Part shown: positions 45,335-57,883 of the stretch, in pieces
Layout of the letters: the number at the start of each line of letters is the position of its first letter
Position numbering within the stretch: position 1 is the first letter of the stretch
Assembly: GCF_032302195.1 (NCBI RefSeq)
Contig: NZ_CP135275.1
Location: 6,709,001-6,773,000, forward strand
Length of the DNA stretch: 64,000 nucleotides
Source: Paenibacillus sp. MMS20-IR301
GTDB lineage: Bacteria; Bacillota; Bacilli; Paenibacillales; Paenibacillaceae
Direction: 5' to 3'
Notes under the pieces: model-generated
The model's input: the letters and a program-made list of their open reading frames with translations, nothing else
Databases searched by the model: none
What the model was told of the DNA's origin: nothing
Position numbers and translations under genes: made by a program

Positions 45335-46503
45335 TTGAGAATACTAATCGTAGATGACAATCCTACCAATGTAATTATCATCCGGGAGATTCTGAAAAAG
45401 GAAGATTACAAGAATTTCATAACGGCTTCGTCCGCTAAAGATATGTTGAAGCTGCTTGGTGTAGGTTCAGGAATGGAAGGGAAATCCCCTAAGCCGTCCG
45501 ATGTAGATTTGATCCTGCTGGATATGATGATGCCGGAGATGGACGGTATTGAGGCTTGCCGTGTAATCCAGCAGTACGATCATCTGAAGGATATACCGAT
45601 TATTATGGTTACAGCTGTAGGCGATTCCAAGAAGCTCGCCGAGGCGCTGGATGCCGGCGCTGTGGATTATGTTACGAAACCGATTAACAAGGTGGAGCTG
45701 ATGGCCCGTATCCGTCTGGCGCTGCGGCTTAAGCGTGAGAAGGACTGGCATAAGGAGCGGGACCAGCGTATCCAGGATGAGCTGAAGCTGGCGGCTCTGG
45801 TGCAGAATGCAGTGCTAAGCCTGCCGCTTACCGAAGAGGCATTTGAGGTGCACGCCATTTATCAGCCCTCCTTCGAGCTGGCTGGTGATTTATATGCCTG
45901 GTATCCGCTTGGTGACGGGCGGTATGCTGTGATTTTACTTGATATGATGGGGCACGGGATCTCTTCGTCATTGTTCTGCATGTTTCTGGCTTCAGTGCTC
46001 AAGGATACCGTGACTACATATGTAGAGCCGGAGAAAGTGATTCAGGAGCTGAACAGGCGCTTCAACCAGCTCTACATTGAGAAGCAACTGGTGCAGTATT
46101 ACTTCACAGCGATTTATCTTGTTATGGATACCCGGCAGAAGCGGATTGATTATGTAAATGCCGGACACCCGCCGGCATTGTTCTTCGAAGGAGAAGCCAG
46201 AACGCCAGTGTTGCTGGAGAGCAACTGCCATCCTGTAGGGCTGTTTGACCGGATCGATATAGAGACGCAAAGCTTGAATTATACGGATGAAGGTCATCTT
46301 GTGCTGTTTACGGATGGCCTGCTGGAAATGGTCCAGGGAGCGCAGGAGGAGCAGCTGGAGTTCATGATCGGGCATCTGAATGCCGGCCATGACTGGAACG
46401 AAGCGGCTATGCGGGACGCATTCCTGAGTGAGCCGGTGAACCAGGAGCGCGATGACGATAAGTGCCTCGTATGGATCTCGCTCAAGAAAGGAACGGGTAG
46501 GGG

Positions 46504-46507
<4 letters not shown>
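45335..46507 (+). CDS. rsbY: Receiver-PP2C phosphatase, RsbY-like activator of sigma-B
   Basis: 390 residues from TTG 45335, with GAGGTG seven bases before it. The N-terminal receiver (about 1-130) has acidic ILIVDDN, phospho-acceptor D63 in ILLDMMMPEMDG and DYVTKPINK. The C-terminal PP2C/SpoIIE phosphatase (about 175-388) has FELAGDLYAWYPL, VILLDMMGHGISS, YVNAGHPPALF and FTDGLLEM with metal-binding Asp residues. It should dephosphorylate RsbV when its receiver is phosphorylated. Its stop overlaps the start of the kinase gene (ATGA), so the two are translationally coupled. Matches B. cereus RsbY in architecture and context. Confidence 0.88.
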
Positions 46508-50172
<3,665 letters not shown>

Positions 50173-50247
50173 CCCTGATTTCAGGGTAATAGCTTACAGA
50201 ACCCATAAGAACAAGTCCGGAATTCAGGCTTATGCAAGGGAGTATTG

Positions 50248-51123
50248 ATGACGATGACAGCAATGGAACGCGGATATGAGACGCAGATAATACAGGCTGG
50301 AAGCAAGCAGGAGCTGGAGCAGATTGAAATTGAGCTGCTGCTCAGCGGGGTACACCGGCTCTATGGATATGACTTCAGAAATTATGCGCTGCCTTCCTTG
50401 AAACGGCGCATCTGGCATCATGTCCATGCCGAGAATGTACCCAGCATCTCTGCCCTGCAGGAGAAGGTGCTGCATGACCGCGCCTGCTTCGAGCGGTTTG
50501 TATACAGCCTTTCCATCCCTGTAACGGAAATGTTCCGCGATCCCGGGCTGTTCCTGACCTTCCGCCAGAAGGTCATTCCGCTGCTGCGCACCTATCCGTA
50601 TATCCGGATCTGGCACGCTGGCTGTTCCACGGGGGAAGAGGTGTATTCCATGGCTATACTGCTGCATGAGGAAGGCCTCTATGACAAAGCGCGGATCTAT
50701 GCAACCGATATGAACGCCCGTTCCCTGCAGCAGGCCAAAGAAGGCGTGTATGAAATCGGGAAGATGAAGCAGTATACTAAGAACTATTTGGAGGCGGGCG
50801 GTGCACGCGCGTTCTCGGAATATTACACAGCGAAATACAATTCGGTAATTCTGCAGCCGTACTTGCGCAAGAATATTATTTTTGCCGAGCATAATCTGGC
50901 GACAGACACTTCGTTCAACGAATTTAATGTTATTTTTTGCCGCAATGTAATGATTTATTTCAATGATGAGCTGCGCGATCATGTGCACGGCTTGTTCCAC
51001 GAGAGCCTCAGCCGGTTCGGAGTGCTGGTGCTGGGCTCCAAGGAGTCGATTCATTTCACGAAATACAGTGACAGCTACGAACCTCTGGACAGGGTGGAAA
51101 AAATATACCGTAAGAATAAATAG
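50248..51123 (+). CDS. rsbM: CheR-type methyltransferase, RsbM-like
   Basis: 291 residues from ATG 50248 (AAGGGAG five bases before; a TTG at 50245 is possible). An N-terminal CheR helical domain (LYGYDFRNYALPSLKRRIWH) is followed by a SAM-binding fold with IRIWHAGCSTGEEVYSMAI, IYATDMNARSL and NVIFCRNVMIYF. There are no chemotaxis genes nearby; instead it lies between two hybrid kinases. In B. cereus the CheR-like RsbM methylates RsbK and damps sigma-B activity, so the same role is inferred here. A small hairpin ACCCTGA/TCAGGGT (50172-50187) separates it from rsbK. Confidence 0.87.
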   Translation: MTMTAMERGYETQIIQAGSKQELEQIEIELLLSGVHRLYGYDFRNYALPSLKRRIWHHVHAENVPSISALQEKVLHDRACFERFVYSLSIPVTEMFRDPGLFLTFRQKVIPLLRTYPYIRIWHAGCSTGEEVYSMAILLHEEGLYDKARIYATDMNARSLQQAKEGVYEIGKMKQYTKNYLEAGGARAFSEYYTAKYNSVILQPYLRKNIIFAEHNLATDTSFNEFNVIFCRNVMIYFNDELRDHVHGLFHESLSRFGVLVLGSKESIHFTKYSDSYEPLDRVEKIYRKNK

Positions 51124-51141
51124 CGGGTAAGGAGGGGGCCT

Positions 51142-52812
51142 ATGGGGGTTCAGGAGCCGATTCATATACTACTGGTTGATGACCGTCCCGAGAATCTGCT
51201 GGCGCTGGAAGCAGTGCTTGAAAGCCAGCATTATAAGCTTGTCAAAGCCAATTCTGGAGAAGAAGCACTGCGGTGCTTGTTAAAATATGAGTTTGCAGTG
51301 ATTGTTCTGGATGTGCAGATGCCGGGTATGGACGGAATTGAAACCGCCAGATTAATCAAAGCCAGGGAGAAGACCAAGGATATTCCGATCATTTTCATCT
51401 CTGCCAACAGCAAGGAGGCGGAGCATCTGTTCGCGGGGTATTCTGCCGGTGCGATTGATTATATGGTCAAGCCCTTTATTCCGCAGATTCTGAAGTCGAA
51501 GATCGAAGGCTTTGTGAACCTGTATCTGACCAGCAAGAAGCAGCAGCTTCAAGCGATGCTGCTGCAGCAGAAGACGCAGGAGCTGGAGCGTATTAACGGT
51601 GAGCTGATTAAAGCGAAGGAAGAAGCGGAGATTGCCGCAAATGCCAAAACGGAGTTCCTCGCCATGATGAGCCATGAGATCCGCACGCCGATGAACGGGG
51701 TTGTGGGAATGATTGATCTGCTGATGGAGACGGAGCTGGCTCCTGAGCAGAAGGAATACACGGAGATTATCCGTAAGAGCGCAGATACCCTGATTACCGT
51801 TATTAATGATATCCTTGATTTCACCAAAATGGAGTCAGGCAAAATGGAAATGGAAGAGCAGCTGTTTGAGCTACAGACCACCATTCAGGAGGTGTTTAGC
51901 TTATTTTCTGCGGAAGCAGGCAAAAAAAATCTGGAGCTGGCCTATTTCATCGACCAGCAGCTGCCGAAGCTGATCTACGGCGATATGGCCCGGCTCAGGC
52001 AGGTATTGATCAATCTGGTTGCCAATGCTGTTAAATTTACCAATCAGGGCGGCGTGTATCTGGTTGCGTCCAGCCAGCCTGCGGCAGATAATAAGCTGGT
52101 AGTGGAATTTACAGTCAAGGATACCGGTATCGGAATATCGCCTGAGAAATGCGGCCGTCTCTTCCAGCCGTTCTCCCAGCTTGATTCTTCCATGACCCGC
52201 AAATATGGGGGCACAGGCCTTGGTCTGGCCATCTGCAAATCCCTTGTCGGTATGATGGGCGGAGACATCCGCGTGGAATCGATGGAAGAGAAAGGGGCCA
52301 CCTTCGTATTTACGATAAAAGTGGCTGTGCCGGAGGATGAGCTGTCCTCGGGCTCCCAGGAGGAACAGGCTGCAGGGAAGCTGTTAGACTGCCAGTGGCA
52401 GAGCAAGGTGCTTGTGGTGGATGATCATCCGATAAACCAGCGGCTGATGGTCAGCATGCTGACCAAGCTGGGTTATAGTGCCGATATAGCTGAGGATGGC
52501 AGCCAGGCGGTAGAGCTGGCCGGGAAATATGAATATGATTTCATCTTTATGGACCTGCAGATGCCCGTAATGGACGGGCTGACTGCAACCTCCCTGATCC
52601 GCGGGCAGAGCGGCGGCTCCCCGGACAACACGGTAATCATCGCCATGACGGCGAATGTCATGGAAGGGATTCAGAACCGGTGCATGGCCGCCGGAATGGA
52701 CGGCTACATCAGCAAGCCGCTTAAGCTGAGCAGTCTCAGACAAATGCTGTCCAGGTATTCGGGCAAGGATAATTCTGCTGCCCAGCGGACAACCTCGCTT
52801 TTCAAAGCATGA
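51142..52812 (+). CDS. Hybrid histidine kinase REC-HisKA-HATPase-REC
   Basis: 556 residues, cytoplasmic, no membrane span. A receiver comes first (about 1-125, D57 in [11 protein letters not shown]), then a coiled coil (130-165), HisKA with [15 protein letters not shown] (H178), HATPase (about 275-395; [27 protein letters not shown]) and a C-terminal receiver (about 420-540, D471 in [11 protein letters not shown]). Ribosome site AAGGAGGGGG, 18 bases after the methyltransferase gene, so it is in the same operon. It may be a phosphorelay partner of the RsbK-like kinase or a second input to the RsbY-like phosphatase. Confidence 0.9.
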   Translation: MGVQEPIHILLVDDRPENLLALEAVLESQHYKLVKANSGEEALRCLLKYEFAVIVLDVQMPGMDGIETARLIKAREKTKDIPIIFISANSKEAEHLFAGYSAGAIDYMVKPFIPQILKSKIEGFVNLYLTSKKQQLQAMLLQQKTQELERINGELIKAKEEAEIAANAKTEFLAMMSHEIRTPMNGVVGMIDLLMETELAPEQKEYTEIIRKSADTLITVINDILDFTKMESGKMEMEEQLFELQTTIQEVFSLFSAEAGKKNLELAYFIDQQLPKLIYGDMARLRQVLINLVANAVKFTNQGGVYLVASSQPAADNKLVVEFTVKDTGIGISPEKCGRLFQPFSQLDSSMTRKYGGTGLGLAICKSLVGMMGGDIRVESMEEKGATFVFTIKVAVPEDELSSGSQEEQAAGKLLDCQWQSKVLVVDDHPINQRLMVSMLTKLGYSADIAEDGSQAVELAGKYEYDFIFMDLQMPVMDGLTATSLIRGQSGGSPDNTVIIAMTANVMEGIQNRCMAAGMDGYISKPLKLSSLRQMLSRYSGKDNSAAQRTTSLFKA

Positions 52813-52847
52813 ACCATTAATTACCACTGCCGAGAGTTCCGCTTTCT

Positions 52848-52873
52848 GTTTCAATGGTGTCCCATTAGGGTTA
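52848..52873 (+). promoter_or_regulatory. Sigma-B-like promoter before rsbV
   Basis: GTTTCA (52848-52853), 14-base spacer, GGGTTA (52868-52873). An autoregulatory sigma-B promoter is the rule before rsbV-rsbW-sigB in Bacillus. The start codon follows 35 bases later. Confidence 0.62.
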
Positions 52874-52908
52874 TTGGTAAAGAAAACATTAATCAGGAGA
52901 GATTGTCT

Positions 52909-53247
52909 ATGAATACACATAAGAGCGAAAAATTTCATGCAAAAACCGAAACAGAAGGTAATGTATGTACGGTTTACCTGATTGGCGAGCTTGATTTGTC
53001 TGTGGCTCCTGATTTTCGTTTAGTGATGGAACCGCTGGTGGGAGATACGGGGCTTGACCTCGTAATCAATCTTAAGGATTTGAGATATATTGACAGCACC
53101 GGTATCGGAATTCTGCTGTCGATCCTCAAAGCAAGACACGGAATGGACGTTAAGTTCACTGTTGAGGAAGTTCCTCCTCAGATACAGAAGCTGTTTGACA
53201 TGACCGGCATTTCCAAGTTTTTTGCCCCCCAAGAGAATTCCCACTAG
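52909..53247 (+). CDS. rsbV: Anti-sigma factor antagonist RsbV
   Basis: 112 residues from ATG 52909 (AGGAGA eight bases before). STAS domain with NLKDLRYIDSTGIGILLSIL; S63 is the expected phosphorylation site of the RsbW kinase. Unphosphorylated RsbV binds RsbW and frees SigB. First gene of the rsbV-rsbW-sigB cluster; the order equals that of Bacillus. Confidence 0.93.
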   Translation: MNTHKSEKFHAKTETEGNVCTVYLIGELDLSVAPDFRLVMEPLVGDTGLDLVINLKDLRYIDSTGIGILLSILKARHGMDVKFTVEEVPPQIQKLFDMTGISKFFAPQENSH

Positions 53248-53265
53248 GAAAGGATCGAACTAAGG

Positions 53266-53718
53266 ATGAGTGATGACGTGCAAAGAGTAGTTCTTCAGTT
53301 ACCCGCCAGCGCAGAGTATGTCGATATCGTCAGACTTAACTTGTATGGCATAGCCTCGAAGATGGGGTTCACTTATGAAGATATCGAGGATATGAAGGTA
53401 GCCGTTTCGGAAGCCTGTAATAACTCGGTGCTGTATGCTTATGGACAGGAAGACGGATTGGTTGATGTAATCTTTGAAGTTGGAGCAAGTGCCTTGTCCA
53501 TTACTGTCAAAGATGAGGGGGAGAGCTTTGACGGTTTGGATTCGTCTGATGAACGTATGACGCTGCATGACAAGGAGCTGAATGATGTTCAGGTGGGCGG
53601 ATTAGGTTTCTACCTGATGCAGGCGCTTATGGATGATGTCAGCGTCGTCAGTGAAGCAGGGAAAGGGACAGTCGTTACCCTGACGAAGCGGCTTAATTTC
53701 AGCGAGGAGAAAGTATGA
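53266..53718 (+). CDS. rsbW: Anti-sigma-B factor and serine kinase RsbW
   Basis: 150 residues, GHKL ATPase fold. VAVSEACNNSVLYAYGQED is the N box that binds Mg-ATP, then TVKDEGESFDG (G1 box) and GGLGFYLMQALMDDV (G2 box). It binds SigB to hold it inactive and phosphorylates RsbV. The stop codon overlaps the sigB start (ATGA), so translation is coupled and stoichiometry kept. Confidence 0.94.
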   Translation: MSDDVQRVVLQLPASAEYVDIVRLNLYGIASKMGFTYEDIEDMKVAVSEACNNSVLYAYGQEDGLVDVIFEVGASALSITVKDEGESFDGLDSSDERMTLHDKELNDVQVGGLGFYLMQALMDDVSVVSEAGKGTVVTLTKRLNFSEEKV

Positions 53719-54485
53719 ACGAAAAAGTGACTCCCCCAGAGTCCATGAATGAAGCGGTAAGCCTGATCTGGGAATACCAGCAGAGCAAGGATAATGAGAT
53801 TGCCACGGTGCTGATCCGGAAGTATGAGCCCATGGTGAAGATGGCAGCCGGCAAAATCGCCCGCAACCGTCCCGATTTGTATGAGGATTTATATCAGGTC
53901 GGCCAAATGGCGCTGATCAGACTGCTGCAGCAATATGATATTTCACTGGGCATTCCATTTGAGCCGTATGCAATGAAAAGTATGATTGGACATATGAAGA
54001 ATTTCCTGCGTGATAAATCCTGGTACATACAGGTTCCAAGACGGATCAAGGAGAAGGGTGCGCTGGTCCAGCAGGCTATTGATGAATTAACCATCAGACT
54101 GGAGCGTTCCCCGGCGGTAGAAGAAATCGCCCATTATCTGGATCTTACTGTGGAAGAGACTGTGGAGGTACTGGCCGGCAGGGAATGTTATCATTATGTT
54201 TCACTGGATTCCCCGCTCTCCCAGGAGGAGACGGGTGCAACGCTAGGGGAACTGATCAGCTCTGACGCGAACGACTATGAGACTGTGGAGAAGCGGATGG
54301 ATCTCCAGCAGGCGCTGGGACAGCTGAAGGAGCAGGAGCAGCAGGTGCTGCTGCTGGCTTTCCAGGATGGACAATCCCAGCGGGCCATCGCCCAGAAGCT
54401 GGGTGTCTCGCAAATGAGTGTCTCGCGCATCCAGAAGCGTGCCACTGAGAAGCTGAAGCAGATTATGGCGAATTCATCGTATTGA
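53715..54485 (+). CDS. sigB: RNA polymerase sigma factor SigB (sigma-70 family, SigB/F/G group)
   Basis: 256 residues. Region 2 includes DLYEDLYQVGQMALIRLLQQYD and GIPFEPYAMKSMIGHMKNFLRD, region 3 KEKGALVQQAIDELTIRLERSP, and region 4 AIAQKLGVSQMSVSRIQKRATEKL for -35 recognition. Context (rsbV-rsbW upstream, stress genes around) identifies SigB rather than the sporulation factors SigF or SigG. It should recognise GTTT-N14-GGGTA-like promoters found nearby. Confidence 0.93.
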   Translation: MNEKVTPPESMNEAVSLIWEYQQSKDNEIATVLIRKYEPMVKMAAGKIARNRPDLYEDLYQVGQMALIRLLQQYDISLGIPFEPYAMKSMIGHMKNFLRDKSWYIQVPRRIKEKGALVQQAIDELTIRLERSPAVEEIAHYLDLTVEETVEVLAGRECYHYVSLDSPLSQEETGATLGELISSDANDYETVEKRMDLQQALGQLKEQEQQVLLLAFQDGQSQRAIAQKLGVSQMSVSRIQKRATEKLKQIMANSSY

Positions 54486-54511
54486 ATATAAATATTATCA
54501 CTATGCCAAAT

Positions 54512-54555
54512 AAGGACATGCCCTATCCCGGCCGGGATAGGGCATGTCCTTTTGC
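54512..54555. terminator. Bidirectional terminator after sigB with a perfect 20-bp stem
   Basis: AAGGACATGCCCTATCCCGG (54512-54531) is followed directly by its exact complement (54532-54551), then TTTT. A 40-base perfect palindrome with no spacer. Confidence 0.85.
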
Positions 54556-54578
54556 AGCTTAGGGGACATATGCAGCTG

Positions 54579-54914
54579 TTAGCTGTTAGCATCGATATAC
54601 TTCTTGATTTCTCCAAGATATTCCCCGATGACCGGCACATCAAGGAAGAGGCTGACAACATAACCGAGCAGACCGAGAATCACGAAAGTACCGAGGGAAA
54701 GGCCGAGGCCCCGTGATATGCCGGCCATCAGATTCGTGATAATCCGTTTCTTCGGGTCCGTATAATTCTCAAGAATATCTTTGAATTCGGATTTCTCCAG
54801 GGAATCGGCAATTTTATCAAGCCGGGCGTTTAAGCGTTTAACTTCATGCCGCAGCTCGAAGGGATGCTCATCCACTTCATAAGCTTTAGTTGTTCTGCTG
54901 TCCGCTTCTCCCAT
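54579..54914 (-). CDS. DUF5665-like small membrane protein
   Basis: 111 residues. A polar, coiled-coil N-terminus (about 18-50, RHEVKRLNARLDKIADSLEKS) precedes two hydrophobic segments (about 60-85 and 86-100) with GISRGLGLSLGTFVILGLLGYV and LDVPVIGEYLGEI, the pattern of DUF5665 proteins of Firmicutes. Function unknown. Convergent with sigB. Confidence 0.7.
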   Translation of the reverse strand: MGEADSRTTKAYEVDEHPFELRHEVKRLNARLDKIADSLEKSEFKDILENYTDPKKRIITNLMAGISRGLGLSLGTFVILGLLGYVVSLFLDVPVIGEYLGEIKKYIDANS

Positions 54915-55083
54915 AAGGCATACCTGCTTTCTATAGCCGCGAATCGGCTTTAATGGATGATAGCCTGATTATGAGCTGTGAAGAGGGCATATAAGGGCAT
55001 GCTTAAATAGAGAGCAGCCAGCTACGGCGGGCTGGCTGCTCTCTTCATGCCTAATCAGGCCGTTTATCGCCGTATATCAAAGG

Positions 55084-55620
55084 TTAATAGTTCGATTTGT
55101 AGGAAGCTTTAACTTCCTCCTTGGCATCCTTAGCTTCGTCAGCAACCGCTTTGGAGGCGTCCTTTGCCTTATCAGCAACCTCTTTGGATGAGTCTTTGGC
55201 TTCATCGGCTACGTCCTTGGACGCATCCCTGACATCAGAAGCTACATCCTTGGAAGCTTCGCTTACCGTCTCACCGATTTTTTTACCGGTTTCCGACAGG
55301 GTTGCAGCAATCTGCTCCTTGCTGTCGCTGACCGTAGTGAAGATGTCCGAAGCTTTGGCTGATACGGTGCTTGCCAGATCGGTAGCTTTTTCGCTGACTG
55401 TAGTAGCAATCGTCTTGGTCTTGTCCGTTACGACTCCGGCAACCTCTTTGGTTTTATCTGTAGCCAGCGTAAGCTTGTCCGACAGGTCGCTGCGCATTTC
55501 ACGGCCGGGCTTCGGCGCGAATAGCAGTGCTGCCGCTGCTCCAAGCAGGCCGCCTATAAAGATTCCTTTGAAAAATGTGCTGCCGCTCTCTACCGGATAT
55601 TCCGTCTCTGCTTTATTCAT
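55084..55620 (-). CDS. YtxH-type general stress protein with LEA-like repeats
   Basis: 178 residues. A YtxH domain at the N-terminus (about 15-50) has FFKGIFIGGLLGAAAALLFA and PKPGREMRSDL, a single membrane span. The rest is a long amphipathic, Ala/Lys/Asp/Val repeat region: DKTK.., SEKATDLAST.., then ASKDVADEAKDSSKEVADKA in steps of about 11 residues, similar to LEA proteins. YtxH is sigma-B dependent in Bacillus. Ribosome site GAGGAGTG. Confidence 0.88.
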   Translation of the reverse strand: MNKAETEYPVESGSTFFKGIFIGGLLGAAAALLFAPKPGREMRSDLSDKLTLATDKTKEVAGVVTDKTKTIATTVSEKATDLASTVSAKASDIFTTVSDSKEQIAATLSETGKKIGETVSEASKDVASDVRDASKDVADEAKDSSKEVADKAKDASKAVADEAKDAKEEVKASYKSNY

Positions 55621-55715
55621 AACTAATCACTCCTCATTAGATTATATGATTTGAATCCGGCTAAGCTGCCGCCGTCATTCAAATTCAGAATAGCCTGAAA
55701 CTTCTTACTTCGTAT

Positions 55716-55741
55716 ATAAACGTTGGAATATCGGCTGAAAC
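55716..55741 (-). promoter_or_regulatory. Weak sigma-B-like promoter before the YtxH gene
   Basis: On the minus strand GTTTCA (55736-55741), 14-base spacer, GTTTAT (55716-55721). The -35 and spacing equal those at 44663 and 52848; the -10 keeps only G..TAT of GGGTAT. Confidence 0.4.
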
Positions 55742-55910
55742 AGCAAAGGGGTATGGCAAAGATTGCTGAGGAATGCCTTTGATTGAGGCAGAAAGGAAGA
55801 GGGTAAGAAATACTTAATTAAAGCGCCTATACACACTTTATACTCAGGAGCAGCTATTCCCCTGTTGTAATTAAGGAGAAGGTTCCAACAACCCTGGAGG
55901 TGCAGAGATT

Positions 55911-56630
55911 ATGATTAAAGTAGTCACATCAGCAGAGCGTCATACTTCGAATAGAGAATGGATACACAGCGAATTCAGCTTTTCCTTTGCCGATTATGAT
56001 GATCCGAGTAATGCCCACTTTGGTGCACTGCTCGCTCATAACGACAATGAACTGAAGCCGGAGCAGGGGATGCATGAGCATCCGCATCATGATCTGGAGA
56101 TTCTAACCTATGTAGTTTCCGGAGTGCTAAGGCATCAGGATGATCTGGGGAATCATGCGGATCTGCAGGCCAGCAGTGTACAGATGATGAGTGCGGGTAC
56201 AGGGATCAACCATTCCGAAACCAATCCGTCGGCTGACTCAAATGTGCGGTTTCTGCAAATCTGGCTGCTTCCGGACCGGCCCGGGATGACACCGAAGTGG
56301 GATGCGAGATTCTTTCCTGAGGAGCTGAAGCTCAATCACCTGCTCCCTGTTGCTTCCGGGACAGGAGACAGGGGAGCGCTTAAGCTGGGCGAGGAGGTTA
56401 CCGTCTATCTGTCCAAGCTGCAGACGAACCGGGAGATCAGGTATCCGCAGGAGCAAGAGCGGCGTACTCATATCTATCTGGTCTCCGGAAATCTGGAGAT
56501 AGCCTGTGAGGACGGGGTGTTTCAGCTTCAGCAGGGTGATGCGGCGCGGATCCGCAAGAGCTGTGATTTGACCCTGAAGGGGACCAGCAGCGGAGGCGAT
56601 GCCGAATTTATCCTGATTGATCTTCCGTGA
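55911..56630 (+). CDS. Pirin family protein
   Basis: 239 residues, two cupin barrels. Metal-site motif MHEHPHHDLEILTYV with ASSVQMMSAGTGINHSE, as in YhaK/YhhW-type pirins. The C-terminal cupin has THIYLVSGNLEIACEDG and LQQGDAARI. Some pirins are quercetinases; many are probably redox-sensing and non-catalytic. Ribosome site CTGGAGGTG. It follows the stress cluster but shows no sigma-B motif. Confidence 0.9.
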   Translation: MIKVVTSAERHTSNREWIHSEFSFSFADYDDPSNAHFGALLAHNDNELKPEQGMHEHPHHDLEILTYVVSGVLRHQDDLGNHADLQASSVQMMSAGTGINHSETNPSADSNVRFLQIWLLPDRPGMTPKWDARFFPEELKLNHLLPVASGTGDRGALKLGEEVTVYLSKLQTNREIRYPQEQERRTHIYLVSGNLEIACEDGVFQLQQGDAARIRKSCDLTLKGTSSGGDAEFILIDLP

Positions 56631-56664
56631 ACGGGAGACTAAGCTCATGTTTGCCTGTATAGCA

Positions 56665-56732
56665 TGCCAAAGCCCTTCATCATAGCATTCCGTCCCTGGC
56701 GGGCGGGTGCTTGAGAAGGGCTTTGGTGATTC
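56665..56732. terminator. Bidirectional terminator (pirin / DUF1128)
   Basis: CCAAAGCCCTTC pairs with GAAGGGCTTTGG around an imperfect inner stem. Confidence 0.75.
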
Positions 56733-56746
56733 CGGGTAAGCTGGCT

Positions 56747-56971
56747 TTATTTTTTGCGCAAGCGTCCAAGCTCTGAGACAAGGGCTTCTACCTGGGCGAT
56801 GCTCAGCCTGTCGCTGCCCATGGCTACTTCATAAATATCCTGAATATCCTCATATTGCTCCACTGAAAAAGCTGAAGCCTGCATTGCAGCAGCACTGGCC
56901 ATCTTCAGCTTGCTTTTAATGCCTTCGATCATATATTCCACATTTTCCTGGCTGGGTTTCGCTAAATCCAT
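56747..56971 (-). CDS. DUF1128 (UPF0435, YfkK type) protein
   Basis: 74 residues, all helical: NVEYMIEGIKSKLKMASAAA, then EQYEDIQDIYEVAMGSDRLS and QVEALVSELGRLRKK at the end, the DUF1128 signature. Cytoplasmic, function unknown. Ribosome site AGGGAGGAC. An inverted repeat TTAAGAATG/CATTCTTAA lies 41 bases upstream. Confidence 0.82.
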   Translation of the reverse strand: MDLAKPSQENVEYMIEGIKSKLKMASAAAMQASAFSVEQYEDIQDIYEVAMGSDRLSIAQVEALVSELGRLRKK

Positions 56972-57011
56972 GGGGTATAACAGTCCTCCCTAAGTGATAT
57001 AGAATGTGAAT

Positions 57012-57037
57012 TTAAGAATGTTCCATTTCATTCTTAA
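57012..57037. promoter_or_regulatory. Operator-like inverted repeat TTAAGAATG-N8-CATTCTTAA
   Basis: Perfect 9-bp arms at 57012-57020 and 57029-57037 upstream of the DUF1128 gene. No known consensus recognised. Confidence 0.45.
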
Positions 57038-57108
57038 GTTCATCTTGTAGTTCAAGTATTTTATCATGTTTACCCGGCGAAAGCCCGTTTTTGTCGAAAA
57101 CACAAGTG

Positions 57109-57148
57109 GAAACGGCTACGCCGTCCTTCAAAGGACGGTATCCGTTTC
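57109..57148. repeat. Palindromic intergenic element (GAAACGG...CCGTTTC)
   Basis: GAAACGG (57109-57115) pairs with CCGTTTC (57142-57148) and CCGTCCTT (57121-57128) with AAGGACGG (57131-57138), giving a two-part stem with small internal bulges. No T-tract follows on either side. It looks like a REP-type dispersed palindrome. Confidence 0.6.
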
Positions 57149-57260
57149 AGCGAGAAAAAGAAGGATAATTTATACGTGAAGCATATAAATTCTTATATTT
57201 CGAAAAACATGCTAAATTAGAGGGAAACATCTGCAGAGATTCATGAGGGGAGAGAGGGCT

Positions 57261-57788
57261 TTGGCCATCAGAGAAGAAGAGAGCAGAAAACGCCGGAAAA
57301 TGGATGAAAGCAGGCTGGTTGCCTTCTTCGGGGAGATAGCAGCCCTGCATCCGGCAGAGCGGGTGACTTTCCTGTGTATCGGGACGGACCGTTCCACAGG
57401 TGATGCTCTGGGGCCGCTGACCGGCAGCCGGCTGCTGGAATACGGCTTTCCGCATGTCAGCGGCACGCTGCCGACGCCCTGTGATGCCGATAATCTGGTG
57501 AAGCGGATTGCGGAGATTCCGGAAGGGCAGATTATTATTGCAGTCGATGCCTGCCTGGGCCCGCCTGCAGCACTCGGGTATTTCTTCGCCGCCGCAGATC
57601 CCCTGCGTCCGGCACAATCCGTCGGGCTGGTCCTGCCCGCAGTAGGGGATTACAGTCTGGCGGCCATCGTAGATGTGAACAGCCCGCGCCCATACCGGAC
57701 GCTGCAGACCACCCCGCTCTACCGGGTAACCGTAATGGCTGACCAGATTGCCCGGGCGGCAGCGCAGGGATTCGGACTCATCAGCTGA
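57261..57788 (+). CDS. yyaC: YyaC-type spore protease-like protein (DUF1256)
   Basis: 175 residues if read from TTG 57261, for which AGGGGAGAG (57246-57254) is the ribosome site; an in-frame ATG at 57243 overlaps that site. YyaC motifs: VTFLCIGTDRSTGDALGPLT, GTLPTPCDADNL and IAVDACLG, related to the germination protease fold. YyaC is expressed in spore formers, usually in the sporulation programme, which supports a sporulating host. Function uncertain. Confidence 0.88.
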   Translation: MAIREEESRKRRKMDESRLVAFFGEIAALHPAERVTFLCIGTDRSTGDALGPLTGSRLLEYGFPHVSGTLPTPCDADNLVKRIAEIPEGQIIIAVDACLGPPAALGYFFAAADPLRPAQSVGLVLPAVGDYSLAAIVDVNSPRPYRTLQTTPLYRVTVMADQIARAAAQGFGLIS

Positions 57789-57883
57789 AGAATGAATGCG
57801 TTTCAAACCGCATGTTCTAGCTTAATAATTAAGACAAGCCACAGTCCCCAGGGCCCATATTACATAGAAAGAAGGAAGCAGCC

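Noticed and set aside
50248..51123. CheR homologue as part of a chemotaxis operon with the receptor at 3699
   Set aside because: It is 45 kb away, and no cheA, cheB, cheW or cheD lies near; its neighbours are sigma-B regulators.
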